A stretch of DNA of 64,000 bases, taken from contig JBFLWP010000002.1 in the NCBI GenBank assembly GCA_040757595.1, positions 1 to 64,000 on the forward strand, in the 5' to 3' direction. The DNA is from Nitrospirota bacterium. Its GTDB lineage: Bacteria > Nitrospirota > Nitrospiria > Nitrospirales > Nitrospiraceae. Shown here piece by piece: positions 1 through 8,846 of this stretch; position 1 is the stretch's first letter; every line of letters begins with the position of its first letter. The notes under the pieces were generated by a model. The model worked only from the letters and a program-made list of their open reading frames with translations, made no database searches and was not told the origin of the DNA. Position numbers and translations under genes: made by a program.

Positions 1-732
1 GGTCACGAGAGCGGGCGCCGCATGGACGCGGCGCCCGCCCTCTCAGCAGGCCAGATCATCCGCCAGCGGCGCAGCGCCTTGGCTTTCGACGCGAAGACCT
101 CGATCTCCTCGTCCAACTTCTTTGACATGCTCGCCCGCGTGATGCCACGCGCCGACTTGCCGGTCCGCCGGCGCCCCATGCCCTGGGATGCGATTCCCTG
201 GGAGCCCGCTTGTCACCTGGCCCTGTTCGTCCACCGGGTGGACGGGCTGAAGCCCGGGCTCTATATGCTCGTGCGGGACAGGGGCCAAACGGAGCGGCTC
301 CGCCGGGCGATGCACGGGGAGTTCGCCTGGACCGTCCCAACTGGCTGTCCGCCCGACTTGCCGCTCTTTCTGTTGCAGGAGGGGGATGCCCGGCGTCTGG
401 CCGCCCAAGCCAGTTGCGGCCAGGAGATTGCCGGAGACGGGGCCTTCTCCCTGGGGATGGTGGCGGAGTTCGAGGAAAGCCTCAGGCGGCACGGAGCCTG
501 GTTTTACCGCCGACTGTTCTGGGAAACCGGCGTGATCGGGCAGGTCCTCTACTTGGAGGCGGAAGCAGCCGGCGTTCGCGCGACCGGAATCGGCTGCTTC
601 TTTGACGATCCGGTGCACCAGGCGTTCGGCTTCAAGGATCTCGCGTTTCAATCGCTGTATCATTTCACGGTCGGCGGGCCGGTGGAGGATCCGCGCCTGA
701 CCACGCTGCCTCCTTACGGTCTGGACCATTGA
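1..732 (+). CDS. SagB/ThcOx-type nitroreductase-fold dehydrogenase, 3' part
   Basis: The reading frame is open to the window edge with no stop before the ATG at 22, so the gene very likely begins upstream and only its C-terminal part is here. Residues after the ATG match the second half of SagB-type dehydrogenases: an IIRQRRSALAFD opening, an AFSLGMVAEFE stretch, FYRRLFWETGVIGQVLYLEAEAAG, and the FMN-fold signature GIGCFFDDPVH near the C-terminus. Family members are flavin-dependent oxidoreductases; some oxidise azolines in peptide natural products, but many stand-alone copies have no known substrate. No precursor peptide or cyclodehydratase gene is visible, so the substrate is open. Confidence 0.75.
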   Translation, partial: GHESGRRMDAAPALSAGQIIRQRRSALAFDAKTSISSSNFFDMLARVMPRADLPVRRRPMPWDAIPWEPACHLALFVHRVDGLKPGLYMLVRDRGQTERLRRAMHGEFAWTVPTGCPPDLPLFLLQEGDARRLAAQASCGQEIAGDGAFSLGMVAEFEESLRRHGAWFYRRLFWETGVIGQVLYLEAEAAGVRATGIGCFFDDPVHQAFGFKDLAFQSLYHFTVGGPVEDPRLTTLPPYGLDH

Positions 733-750
733 AGGCATCGTAGAGGACCC

Positions 751-1617
751 ATGTACAAGATCAAAAAGAAATCGGCTCCTTCCGTCAAACCGCCGGTGCT
801 CTACAACATCGTCGAGGACTACACGGAATTCGACCCGCCGGGGAACGTCGTGGTCTGCGCCACGACCGAGCCAGAGGATCTGGCGGCCCACGCCCGGGTC
901 CTCTCGGAAAGTTACGAGGTGCCGTTGGAGACCATGACGCGCCTCCTGCGCGAGGGCGGCCTGTACGTCTATCCGCAAGCTGGGCTGCTGGTGACGAAGG
1001 GGCTCTTCGTTTGCCGGCTCGATTCCTCCGGCACGGTCCCCAAGCAGACCTGGCTCCTGGACGTCGTCCAGTACGCCGAGGCCGAGCAGTTGACGCGTTC
1101 CTACGGACTGACCCTGGAGGAGGCCTCGGCCCGCGTGTTCTACCGGACCCTGCCGCCCGAGCTGCAGGAGCGGCTGAAACGCAAGAACCTCGGCCTGGAC
1201 TCAGCGAAGCCGGGCCGGGCGGGCGCGGCGGGCGGGGCTATCACCTACATCGACTTCCGGAAGGACTGGTCCCCGCACTTCAAACGCCTCTGCATCATGC
1301 CGGATGGGAAGCTGGTGGAGACCGGCGGCCTCGCCGAGTTCGCCCGGCTCCAGGGGATCACCGAGGCTCAGGCCAAGACCCTGCTGGAGGAGGGCGGCAC
1401 GCTGGAGATCGAAGGGGAGGTGCTGGCCTGTCAAATCGTCAACGGCCAGCCGGCGGTGGCCCGGTTCAACCGGCAGCAGTACAATAAAGCGAAGAGCTTG
1501 GCGGCGGCCAAGGGTCTCCATCTCATGGATGCGTTGAGTGAAGTGGGGCTGAGCGATCCAGCCATGATGCGGTCCCTGAAGCGGTTGGAACGGAGCCAAG
1601 CGAGGCGTGAAACGTGA
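751..1617 (+). CDS. Hypothetical protein, 288 aa
   Basis: I do not recognise a family. The protein is soluble, with no signal peptide or membrane segment. The N-terminal half (about residues 1-150) and the C-terminal half (about 165-288) are separated by a Gly/Ala-rich linker near residues 150-160. The C-terminal part contains two short helix-turn-like stretches (FARLQGITEAQAKTLLEEGG and a final helical tail), which might hint at binding of a partner, but this is inference. It starts 18 bases after the dehydrogenase gene, and the next start codon overlaps its stop, so it probably belongs to the same transcript. Confidence 0.6.
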   Translation: MYKIKKKSAPSVKPPVLYNIVEDYTEFDPPGNVVVCATTEPEDLAAHARVLSESYEVPLETMTRLLREGGLYVYPQAGLLVTKGLFVCRLDSSGTVPKQTWLLDVVQYAEAEQLTRSYGLTLEEASARVFYRTLPPELQERLKRKNLGLDSAKPGRAGAAGGAITYIDFRKDWSPHFKRLCIMPDGKLVETGGLAEFARLQGITEAQAKTLLEEGGTLEIEGEVLACQIVNGQPAVARFNRQQYNKAKSLAAAKGLHLMDALSEVGLSDPAMMRSLKRLERSQARRET

Positions 1618-2096
1618 GGCGTGAAACGGGAGCGTCGTTCGTCGCATGTTCTTATAAGGGGCCTGCCAGACGTTTCACCTTTTACCGTTTACTTCTCGCG
1701 TCCGCACTTGCCGTGACCGTGACGGGCTGCTCGGGTCCCAAGCCGATCCTGTATCCGAATGCCCATCTCCAGGCCGTCGGGAAGGAGGCGGCTGAGCAGG
1801 ACATTGCCGCCTGCCGGAAGCTGGCGGAAGAGGCCGGCGCGGCGCCGAGCAAAGGCAAGGGCGGGCGAGTGGCCGGGAGCACGGCGGTTGGGGCGGGCGT
1901 TGGCGCGGCCGCCGGGGCGGTGGGTGGTGCGGTCGTCGGGAGGCCGGGCACCGGTGCGGCCGCTGGCGCGGCGGGCGGGGCCACGGTCGGCTTCCTCCGG
2001 GGACTGTTCGGCGGCCGCAAGCCCAGCCAGGCCCACATGAACTTTGTCAATCGCTGTCTCGAAGAGCGGGGCTACGAGCCGGTCGACTGGGAATAA
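1614..2096 (+). CDS. Glycine-zipper lipoprotein
   Basis: A GTG start overlaps the previous stop codon. A hydrophobic segment ends in the lipobox VTGC, so this is a predicted lipoprotein (substrate of Lgt, encoded next door). The centre, about residues 85-125, is a Gly/Ala zipper (AVGAGVGAAAGAVGGAVVG and a second similar stretch), typical of small outer-membrane-associated proteins. The C-terminus has a Cys in NRCLEERGYEPV, a motif repeated in the lipoprotein at 9426 (LCLQEKGYVPRP). The n-region before the signal core is unusually long and is encoded by GTGAAACG-type repeat words, so the true start is uncertain. Confidence 0.65.
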   Translation: MRRETGASFVACSYKGPARRFTFYRLLLASALAVTVTGCSGPKPILYPNAHLQAVGKEAAEQDIAACRKLAEEAGAAPSKGKGGRVAGSTAVGAGVGAAAGAVGGAVVGRPGTGAAAGAAGGATVGFLRGLFGGRKPSQAHMNFVNRCLEERGYEPVDWE

Positions 2097-2113
2097 CGTC
2101 CCGCACTCCTTCG

Positions 2114-2923
2114 CTATTTCTTCCCGCTCGTTTCCGTCTGCTCCGGCGACCAGTGCTGGTATCCCAGGGCCAGCATGAAGGCGCCGATCAGGACCATGGG
2201 CGCGCTGAGCACCTGGCCCATCGTGAAGGGCCCCAGGATGTAGCCCAGGTGAAAGTCCGGCTCCCGGAAGAACTCCACGACCAGCCGGCAGAGGCCGTAG
2301 CCCGTGATGAAGCTCCAGAAGAGCGTGCCGGGCGGGGTCGGCCGTCTGCCGATGAGCCAGAGGACCAGGAACAACAGCCCGCCCTCCAATCCCGCCTCGT
2401 AGAGTTGTGACGGATGCCGGCATTCCGGACCGGCGCCGGGGAAGGTCATGCACCAGGCCACGTCGGCTGGACGGCCGTAGAGCTCGCCGTTGATGAAGTT
2501 CCCGATCCGCCCCAGTCCCAGCCCGATCGGCGTCGCCTGCGCGGCCAGATCTGCGACGGTGTAGACGGGGATTCCGCGCCGCCGGCTGAACAACCAGAGC
2601 GCGATGATCGTGCCAAGGAGGCCGCCGTGGAACGACATGCCCCCTTCCCACACGGCGATGATCTTGGCCGGATGCTCCACATAATAGGAGAAATTGTAAA
2701 ACAGGGTGTAGCCCAGGCGGCCGCCGGCGAACACGCCCACCGCCGCATAGACGATCAGGTCGTAGATCTCCTCGGTCGTGATCGCCAGGTTGCGGGCGGC
2801 GACGCGGGCCTTGATCACGAAGTAGGCGGCGGTCAGGCCCAGCAGATACATCAGGCCGTACCAGCGGAGCTGGAGGGGGCCGAGCCGGACCAGCACCGGG
2901 TCAAGATTCGGATAGGGAATCAT
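2114..2923 (-). CDS. lgt: Prolipoprotein diacylglyceryl transferase
   Basis: Inner-membrane enzyme that transfers diacylglycerol from phosphatidylglycerol to the lipobox cysteine of prolipoproteins. The 269-residue length is normal. It carries the Lgt signature GRIGNFINGELYGR around residue 140, several hydrophobic segments, the early motif LRWYGLMYLLG, and the His-Gly motif SFHGGLLG. It converges on the lipoprotein gene ending at 2096, with 17 bases between the stops. The stretch upstream of its start (2924-2985) is rich in ATGAA words when read on the minus strand. Confidence 0.95.
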   Translation of the reverse strand: MIPYPNLDPVLVRLGPLQLRWYGLMYLLGLTAAYFVIKARVAARNLAITTEEIYDLIVYAAVGVFAGGRLGYTLFYNFSYYVEHPAKIIAVWEGGMSFHGGLLGTIIALWLFSRRRGIPVYTVADLAAQATPIGLGLGRIGNFINGELYGRPADVAWCMTFPGAGPECRHPSQLYEAGLEGGLLFLVLWLIGRRPTPPGTLFWSFITGYGLCRLVVEFFREPDFHLGYILGPFTMGQVLSAPMVLIGAFMLALGYQHWSPEQTETSGKK

Positions 2924-3261
2924 GGGCAGTCGAGCCTCTGTTCAGCCTATTCATCCTTCATCGTTCATACTTCATGCTTTTTAGGTCGAGCCATAGTAGG
3001 GGGCCGGGTGCCGGAATGCAAGCGGCTTGGTCGGGCTCCACGTTCGTTCTCCGAATGTTTCCTTCTGGAGCCCCGCGGCTTTGCAGCGGTGGCTTCCTGC
3101 GCAGACGGGTGATCGAACTGTTGCCTGCTTGCACGGGGCTGTCCCCTTTGTGGGACGCTTCTCCCGCTTCTGTTGCAGAAACGGCACGGGCGAAGAATGG
3201 TTGGAACCAGCGGCGTAGAGATCGTGCTTGTTTTTCGATAGGTTTTGTCTGCCAGCCGGTC

Positions 3262-3278
3262 TGGCATGGATGATGCTA
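3262..3278 (+). promoter_or_regulatory. Possible sigma-54-like site before the YtxH gene
   Basis: TGGCATGGATGATGCTA has GG and GC exactly 10 bases apart, as in -24/-12 promoters, with one deviation in each half (TGGCAT, ATGCT). It lies 99 bases before the ATG at 3377. The rest of the 2924-3376 gap holds no gene I can support. Confidence 0.3.
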
Positions 3279-3376
3279 AAATCTAAAAGTGAGCGCTCAA
3301 GCGAAATAGCGTGCCGAGAAACAACGGAACGGGAACAATCTGAGAGTAGGTGTGTCACACCGAAGGAGGGAATCTC

Positions 3377-3637
3377 ATGAGCACGAATGGACAGCAGGTT
3401 GCGAAGACGGCGGCATTGATTGCGGGCGGCGCGGTGATCGGCGCGGGGCTGGCGTTGCTCTACGCTCCCCAGTCCGGCGCGGAGACGAGACGGCAGATCC
3501 GGCATTATGCGAAGAAGGCGCAGGTGCAGGCGACCCGGCTCAGTCGCAACGTGAAGGAGCAGTTCAACCGGGCGGTCGAAACCGGCAAGTCCCTGATGCC
3601 GAAGAAGGACGAGAGGCAGGTCGTTGAGGCGGCCTGA
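3377..3637 (+). CDS. YtxH-domain protein, 86 aa
   Basis: Small membrane-associated protein of the YtxH family. An N-terminal glycine-rich hydrophobic helix (ALIAGGAVIGAGLALLYAPQSG, residues about 10-31) is followed by the family hallmark LLYAPQSGAETRRQI and a basic, helical, coiled-coil-like tail. Family members are often stress-induced, but no molecular activity is established. The start was chosen because GAAGGAGG lies a few bases upstream of the ATG at 3377; an earlier GTG would add nine unlikely residues. Confidence 0.8.
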   Translation: MSTNGQQVAKTAALIAGGAVIGAGLALLYAPQSGAETRRQIRHYAKKAQVQATRLSRNVKEQFNRAVETGKSLMPKKDERQVVEAA

Positions 3638-3788
3638 CCTTCCCAGGGCCCCGCTTCACCATCCGCAAGCATCACCAGCCAGTTGAACGGTCTGTGGCCA
3701 CCCCCGGCCCAGGCCGTTCTGCTTTGCGTATCCCCCACCAGTGCATTCCTTGACCCCCCTCAAGGTGGATGCTAGAGTCCCGCCCTGG

Positions 3789-3876
3789 GCCGGAGTGGCG
3801 GAATGGCAGACGCCAGGGACTTAAAATCCCTTGCCCCCACCGGGGCGTCCCGGTTCGAGTCCGGGCTCCGGCACCA
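3789..3876 (+). tRNA. tRNA-Leu (UAA)
   Basis: A full cloverleaf can be drawn. The acceptor stem GCCGGAG (3789-3795) pairs with CTCCGGC (3866-3872), followed by A and an encoded CCA (3874-3876). The anticodon stem AGGGA/TCCCT encloses the loop CTTAAAA with anticodon TAA at 3822-3824. A long variable arm (class II) is present, and the T-arm contains GGTTCGAGTCC. Its 3' end borders a decayed integrase gene, the usual position for an integrated element. Confidence 0.97.
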
Positions 3877-3888
3877 AAGTTCAAGTAG

Positions 3889-4032
3889 TTAGGCGGTTCG
3901 GTCGTTTTCCCTTCCTCCTTCAGAGGGGCTTGCTTTGCCCTTTCTCTCCTGGAGGGCGGCCAGTTTCCTGACCCCCTCCGCGAGATCGGCCTCCGACACG
4001 ATGGCGTACCGCCGAGCGCCTTGCAGAGCGGT
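3889..4032 (-). pseudogene. Remnant 3' end of a tyrosine recombinase (integrase) gene
   Basis: Reading the minus strand from 4032 to the TAA at 3889 gives 47 codons: TALQGARRYAIVSEADLAEG, then VRKLAALQERKGKAS and a hydrophilic tail. RRYAIVSEADL resembles the segment just after the catalytic Tyr in phage-type integrases (typically RYAHVS or RYAIVD followed by helical AVRKLAAL). No start codon and no catalytic R-H-R domain remain; the frame breaks into a repeat-like tag at about 4036. It ends 12 bases from the tRNA-Leu, which supports an old integration event. The assignment rests on motif similarity only. Confidence 0.55.
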
Positions 4033-4035
4033 CAG

Positions 4036-4058
4036 ATGTCAAAGTCAAGACCTGACCC
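4036..4058. repeat. REP/transposase-associated-like tag
   Basis: The segment contains GTCAAAGTCAAGACCTGACC, which resembles the words I recall flanking REP-associated (RAYT/IS200-like) transposase genes in many genomes. Only one copy is in the window and no transposase is present. It sits exactly where the integrase remnant loses its frame, so it may mark the deletion or insertion junction. Confidence 0.35.
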
Positions 4059-4106
4059 TATTGCAGGCTCTTTGTTCATCGTTATTGGGTAGGCCCACGC
4101 TCAAGC

Positions 4107-4315
4107 CTAGGCAAAAAGCAAACGCCCCTTGGCCTTAGGGATCGGCTGGCCCAACTCCTTGGCCGTCGCGATCCATTCCTGAATAACCACTTTCACATTT
4201 GCGAGAGCTTCCTTGTAGGTTGGTCCGTCTGCGGCACAACCAGGCAGCTCTGGCACTTCGGCGATGAAAGCCTGTCGTCCTCGCTCCAGTAAATAATCAC
4301 TTCGTACTTAGGCAT
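4107..4315 (-). pseudogene. HicB-like antitoxin gene with a one-base frameshift
   Basis: From the ATG at 4315 the frame reads MPKYEVIIYWSEDD and then goes off frame. Shifting by one base at about 4273-4276 restores AFIAEVPELPGCAADGPTYK, then EALANVKVVIQEWIATAKEL up to a TAG at 4107. The motif EVPELPGCAADG and the following helix are typical of the HicB partial RNase-H fold. The intact frame would be 70 codons; the present 209 bases are one short. No hicA partner is visible on either side, so this looks like a solitary, inactivated antitoxin relic. A sequencing error is the main alternative. Confidence 0.6.
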
Positions 4316-4406
4316 CGTCCTTTTCTCCCGCGAGTTCCTATTTTACGATGACTTGGCGAACCTTGGCCCTATGGGAAACCAATTTGGCTGGTGGTCCAGT
4401 AGTGCC

Positions 4407-4622
4407 TCAATTTGAATGTCTGCGCCACCGCCAAACAGCCACCCCTGCCCAAATTGCCTCAATGACGCCGAAGGGCCATGCGCCCTGCAGAAAGCCGTAG
4501 ATCGATGCTAAGGCGCAGGCGCCCGCAAACGCGAGAATGTAACCCGCGTTGCGATCCTCTAACGCGTAGAAGATCAGCATTGCTGTAACGGCAAATAAGC
4601 CGAACAGTGTGAGCCCGTCCAT
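4407..4622 (-). CDS. Small conserved membrane protein, 71 aa
   Basis: Two to three hydrophobic helices: MDGLTLFGLFAVTAMLIFYA, the central AGYILAFAGACALASIYGFL, and a final helix ending in the basic tail WRWRRHSN. The pattern YALEDR, YILAFAGACALASIYGFLQG, AWPFGVIEAIWAGVAVWRW is one I recognise from small uncharacterised membrane proteins spread across many bacteria; no function is known. The ATG at 4622 lacks a clear ribosome-binding site. It lies between the decayed element and the GAF gene. Confidence 0.6.
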   Translation of the reverse strand: MDGLTLFGLFAVTAMLIFYALEDRNAGYILAFAGACALASIYGFLQGAWPFGVIEAIWAGVAVWRWRRHSN

Positions 4623-4770
4623 TAACGCGAAGCCCGAGGTATTAAGAGTCTCAAGGTTTGAAAATGACCTACTATCCTTTTGGAAGCAAGCAGTTGCGTG
4701 TAATACATCGAGCGGATCGCTGTCACGTCCTATTCGCGCTCTCGCACTGACCAACAGGCACAGGATCAGT

Positions 4771-5475
4771 TCACGAGTTGCCGGGATAGCGGCGGCCGGG
4801 ATAGAGGGTCCCGTAACAATCGGGGCACACCCCGTGGCTGAATTCGATGTGCAGATGATTGCGGAGATAGACTTCGCCCGGCTGCCACGCGCCGGTCTCG
4901 TCTTGGATCTTCTTGCAGGATGAGCAGATCGTGAGGATTCCTTTGGAGAGTTCGGACATACGGGCCCGTTCTTTGAGCTCCAGCGCTTGACGACGATACT
5001 CCAAGAAGGCCTCAACCTGCCTTCCAAACGCCTTGAGCGCCTCTCCCTGGGGATGGCTGAGGTCCCGTGGTTGGCGATCCAGAACGCCGAGGACGCCCAG
5101 CGCGTAGCCGTCTGGCGAACGGAGCGGGATTCCCGCGTAGAAGCGGATTCGCGGATCGTGACCCAGGAACGGCTCCTGAGCGAACCGGGGATCGGCGCGG
5201 CAATCCCGGACGATCAGGAGATCGGCTTGGAGGATCGAGGCGGCGGCGAAACTGCCTTTCCGGACGGTTTCGCGGACCTCGATCCCTACGCTGGATTTGA
5301 ACCACTGGCGGTTGGTCCCGACGAAGGCGAGAAAGGCCATCGGGGCCATGCAGGCGTGCGCCGCGAGGAGTGTGAGGTCGTCCAACGCCTCCTCGCGCGG
5401 CGTGTCGAGCAACTGGTAGCGGCAGAGGGCTCCATATCGCTCAGCCTCGTAGACTGTTTCCTCGGTTGGGTCCAC
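4771..5475 (-). CDS. GAF-domain protein with C-terminal four-cysteine motif
   Basis: Cytosolic protein of 234 residues. An N-terminal GAF domain (about residues 10-165: RYQLLDTPREEALDDLTLLA, then HDPRIRFYAGIPLRSPDGYALG) is followed by a helical linker and a Cys4 module (ICSSCKKI near residue 190, then HGVCPDCY near 217) resembling those appended to some response regulators and sensor kinases. Its ligand is unknown. GTG at 5475 is the only plausible start before an in-frame stop. A strong sigma-28-like promoter lies about 245 bases upstream, which would place this protein in the motility regulon. Confidence 0.75.
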   Translation of the reverse strand: MDPTEETVYEAERYGALCRYQLLDTPREEALDDLTLLAAHACMAPMAFLAFVGTNRQWFKSSVGIEVRETVRKGSFAAASILQADLLIVRDCRADPRFAQEPFLGHDPRIRFYAGIPLRSPDGYALGVLGVLDRQPRDLSHPQGEALKAFGRQVEAFLEYRRQALELKERARMSELSKGILTICSSCKKIQDETGAWQPGEVYLRNHLHIEFSHGVCPDCYGTLYPGRRYPGNS

Positions 5476-5720
5476 TTGACGCCTATGCCGGAAAAGTATC
5501 CGAGGGAGCCGATGAAGACACCTTCGGCATACACTCGAGACTCTGTGGAGGCCCGGTCACGACGGGGCAAAGCAGGACGCAGATGCGTTCCGGTGTCGGT
5601 AAAGCGACCACCATACGACAAATCTCCCTGGAGGCGCAACCGCCATCGCTTCAACGGAATTGGCGCAACCGGACGCGTCTCTCCCCATCACGTTGCGCGC
5701 AGGGGCCACCCCCTCGCCAT

Positions 5721-5748
5721 TTATCGGCTAGAAGCCTTCTGGACTTGA
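5721..5748 (-). promoter_or_regulatory. Sigma-28 (FliA)-like promoter before the GAF/Cys4 gene
   Basis: On the minus strand, TCAAGTCC (5748-5741), a 12-base spacer and GCCGATAA (5728-5721). This is the best -10 match in the window and has the same spacing as the flgM and second-fliK sites. The predicted leader to the GTG at 5475 is long (about 240 bases). The rest of the 5476-5939 gap holds no gene I can support; an inverted repeat CGGTGAAC/GTTCACCG (5881-5888, 5908-5915) around CCCC-ACA-GGGG lies downstream of the kinase gene and might act as a terminator, though no T-run follows. Confidence 0.65.
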
Positions 5749-5939
5749 GTCGGCGGCGTTCCGCCGTGATGTACGGTTATGTTGGCGGGCCGAGCGTGAG
5801 AATTTGTGCTGGGCGAGGGGACGTTGCGCGAGGCGACGCGGAGGTCGAAATCCGTTGCGGAACAGGATCACGCTCGCGTGCGGTGAACCCCACAGGGGCT
5901 CGCCGGAGTTCACCGGATGGGAACGGCTGCACGCGACGG

Positions 5940-8051
5940 TCAGGGACGGTTTGCCGCGGTGTCCAAGACTTCCCGGACCTTCCTGGTGAGGAACTCGGGA
6001 TGCAGGGGCTTGGGCAGAAAGGCCGCGCCGGGCTTGACCTCGCAATGGTGCGCCACCGCGTCGGCCGGATATCCGGACATGTACACGATCCGCATGTTCG
6101 GTCGCAGTTGCTGGAGCCGCTGGGCCACGATGTGGCCGTTCATGTGCGGCATCACGACGTCCGTGATCAGCAGGTCTATGGTGCCGCTGTGTTGCCGCCC
6201 CACCTGGAGCGCTTCCTTTCCGTTCCGTGCTTCGAGGACGCAATATCCTTGCATCGCGAGCGTGTCGCGTACGATCGCCCGGACGCCGGGCTCGTCCTCG
6301 ACGACGAGAACCGTCTCGGTGCCGGACAGGGCTTCCGCCTGCTGCGGGGCCGGGCGATCCTCGCTGCTCCGGACCGTGACCCGTGGGAAGTAGATTCGGA
6401 AGGCGCTTCCTTGTCCGGGCTCGCTGGACACAAAAATATGGCCGCCGTTCTGCCTCACGATCCCGTAGGCCGTGGCGAGGCCGAGTCCGGTGCCCTTGCC
6501 CGGCTCCTTGGTGGTGAAGAACGGCTCGAAGATGCGGGCCCGGGTCGCGCCGTCCATCCCGCACCCCGTGTCGGTCACGGCCAGCCGGACGTACTCGCCG
6601 GGGGGGAGGACCGGTCTGTCCGGACAAGGCTCGTCCGCCGTGACGTTTCCGGTTTCGATCGTCAACTTGCCGCCGTTCGGCATGGCGTCCCTGGCGTTCA
6701 CGGCAAGGTTCAGGAGCACCTGCTCGATTTGTCCCTGATCCGCCCGGACGGGCCCGACCTTCGGATCGAGCAGGGTTGTCAGGTCGATCGGCTCGCCCAG
6801 GAGCCGCTGCAGCATCTCACGCATGCCGGCGACGAGTTCGTTCACGCTGAGCACTCTCGGGACCTGCTTCTGCTTCCGGCTGAAAGCGAGGAGCTGCTGG
6901 GTCAGCGAGACCGCGCGGGACCCTGCGTGGGCGATCTCGTCGGCAATGCGGCGGAGCGAAGTCGCCGGCGGCACCTGTTTCTGCATGAGCTTGCAGTATC
7001 CGGTGATGATGGTCAGCAGGTTGTTGAAGTCGTGCGCGATCCCGCCGGCGAGCTGCCCGATGGCCTCCATTTTCTGCGAATGGCGGAGCTGGGCTTCCAG
7101 CGCCGTTTCCCGCTGTTGGCGGCGGTAGCTGTCGTAGAAGACCCCGGCGGATCTCGTCAGGATCTCCAACATGGCCTGTTCAGAGCCCGTGTACCCGCCT
7201 GGGCGATTGGCCACGCCGATGAGGCCCACGACTTCGCCGGCCCGGAGGATCGGCACGCCGAGAAAGTGCCGGAGCGGGGGGTGTCCCGGAGGGAGCCCGT
7301 TCGAGCGGGGGTCGGAAGCGGGGTCGTTGGCCACGATGGGCCGGCCCGTGGTGATCACGTGCCCGAACAGGTTGTCGAGGTTGGAGAACTCCAGATAACC
7401 CACTTCGTTGTAGGTCCGGAGCGCCTGCTCGTAGAAGCTATGGTTGACGGCCCGATCCCAGTCGAGCCCTTCGTAAGCCAGGATGCGAAGGGTCGGTCCC
7501 TCCACCACCGGCCCGATGAACCCGTACTCGCTTTGGGTCTGGAGGAGCGCCGTGCGGAGAATCCTGGCACTGGCGGCCCGCCAATCCCCCGACTCGAGAA
7601 AAGCCGCGGCGGCATCCGTGATCGCTTCGAGTTGTTCGGCCTGGGATCGCAGGGTCCTTTCGGCATGGAGACGGTCGGTGACGTCGTTCGCAAGCATCAG
7701 GATCGCCGGTCGTCCCTGAAAAACGATGGGACTCCACGAAGCCTCAACCCGAAGGAGGCGCCCGTCCACTCGGCGATGGGACCATAGCGCGCCGTTGGAA
7801 AACGACGGCACGGCCGCCGCATCGGCTGCCGGCAACCGCCTGATTTGTTCAAGCAGCGCGGGGACTTCGCTCGGAAGGTGAATGTCCCGGAGCGTCATGC
7901 GGAGAAACTCGTCGTGAGCGTAGCCGTATTGCCCGATCGCGGCGTCGTTCACGGTGAGGAAGGCCAACGTGGCACGGTCGGCGATCCACGTGGCAATGCG
8001 GACACGCTCGCGAGCAGATGGATCCCGATCGCTCTCTGCGATCCTACTCAT
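5940..8051 (-). CDS. PAS-GAF hybrid sensor histidine kinase with receiver domain
   Basis: A 703-residue soluble hybrid kinase. Order: PAS (about 20-140), GAF (about 165-320), HisKA with the phospho-acceptor in GGIAHDFNN (His340), HATPase_c with [10 protein letters not shown] (N box), TDTGCGMD (G1), [18 protein letters not shown] and the last G box, then a receiver domain with the phospho-acceptor Asp631 in LLITDVVMP and the conserved Lys in LPKP. No membrane segment is present, so the stimulus is probably cytosolic. ATG 8051 was chosen over an upstream in-frame ATG (8090) because AAGGAACGGGA precedes it. No cognate output regulator is adjacent. Confidence 0.9.
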   Translation of the reverse strand: MSRIAESDRDPSARERVRIATWIADRATLAFLTVNDAAIGQYGYAHDEFLRMTLRDIHLPSEVPALLEQIRRLPAADAAAVPSFSNGALWSHRRVDGRLLRVEASWSPIVFQGRPAILMLANDVTDRLHAERTLRSQAEQLEAITDAAAAFLESGDWRAASARILRTALLQTQSEYGFIGPVVEGPTLRILAYEGLDWDRAVNHSFYEQALRTYNEVGYLEFSNLDNLFGHVITTGRPIVANDPASDPRSNGLPPGHPPLRHFLGVPILRAGEVVGLIGVANRPGGYTGSEQAMLEILTRSAGVFYDSYRRQQRETALEAQLRHSQKMEAIGQLAGGIAHDFNNLLTIITGYCKLMQKQVPPATSLRRIADEIAHAGSRAVSLTQQLLAFSRKQKQVPRVLSVNELVAGMREMLQRLLGEPIDLTTLLDPKVGPVRADQGQIEQVLLNLAVNARDAMPNGGKLTIETGNVTADEPCPDRPVLPPGEYVRLAVTDTGCGMDGATRARIFEPFFTTKEPGKGTGLGLATAYGIVRQNGGHIFVSSEPGQGSAFRIYFPRVTVRSSEDRPAPQQAEALSGTETVLVVEDEPGVRAIVRDTLAMQGYCVLEARNGKEALQVGRQHSGTIDLLITDVVMPHMNGHIVAQRLQQLRPNMRIVYMSGYPADAVAHHCEVKPGAAFLPKPLHPEFLTRKVREVLDTAANRP

Positions 8052-8846
8052 TCCCGTTCCTTCGTGCGACCCAGCGGGGTCCCACGCCAAGCCCCCGAGT
8101 CGCCGCAGCCTGGATGGACTGCGCCCCCAACGATGATGGAGTCATGAAAGCCTGCGTCGGAAAGACGGCGAGGCCACAGCGGCTTATTGCGGGATCGAGT
8201 TCCAGGGGCGAGAGATTAGGGGCCATTCTCCGACCAGTGAGTGATGAAGGGGTGTTGCACCGCCGCCATGAGCTCAACAGAGCTTCGGAGGAGAAGCTAC
8301 CTACTAAATTCACCTGTAGGTGTCAAGGACTAAGTGAAGCAATCGGGTGAGTCTGTGTCCTTCTCACGGCATCGCGGGTCCATGCGAGCGGCGGCGGCAG
8401 ACCGCCCGGCTGCTCCAGCTTGTGCGATACGGATTCACACCCATAGTGGCTCTCGGCACAAGAATCGCCGTGAGAAACACAATCCGTTGGGTAGTCTGGA
8501 CGGATGCCTCTCTCTGGACAGTTCTGCCTGCCTCGGTCACAGAGGCTCAATTCCGAGGGCTGGCCGGTCGTCCTGCACAACCCCTGCTCGGCGGAGTTGG
8601 GACCGGCCGCGTTGAGCACCGCAGTGACGAACGTTTCCGTGCACCTGGCTCACAGGCAAGTGGCGTTTTCCGTCGAAGTGGTCCATACTCCTGGGTACGC
8701 CGCGCGAACCGTTGTCTGGATGGCCGCGGCCGTCGTCATCGCCACGTTCCTGCTCGGCTCCGGTATGCCGTTTCATCTCTTCGGCGATGGAGGGAGGAGA
8801 TATACGGCAGCGGGGTACACGCGACGTCACGGTCGGGGTATGCCTC
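8052..8846. other. Long gap without a recognisable gene
   Basis: About 800 bases between the divergent hybrid kinase and nuclease genes. Several frames are open on both strands but none has coding-like composition, a convincing ribosome-binding site or a family I recognise. I see no tRNA, insertion sequence ends or clear promoter. It may be decayed sequence or hold regulatory RNA. Confidence 0.4.

Noticed and set aside
43-978. A 311-codon open frame on the minus strand across the dehydrogenase and hypothetical genes
   Set aside because: It is antisense to a recognisable dehydrogenase. High GC creates many such long shadow frames; no ribosome-binding site or family match.
3290-3326. TCAAGCGA followed by GCCGAGAA before the YtxH gene looks like a sigma-28 promoter
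   Set aside because: The spacer is only 8 bases and the -10 lacks the T, so it does not match the other sites.
5466-7787. A 773-codon open frame antisense to the hybrid kinase
   Set aside because: The kinase frame has all catalytic motifs; the opposite frame is a GC-driven shadow with random-looking composition.
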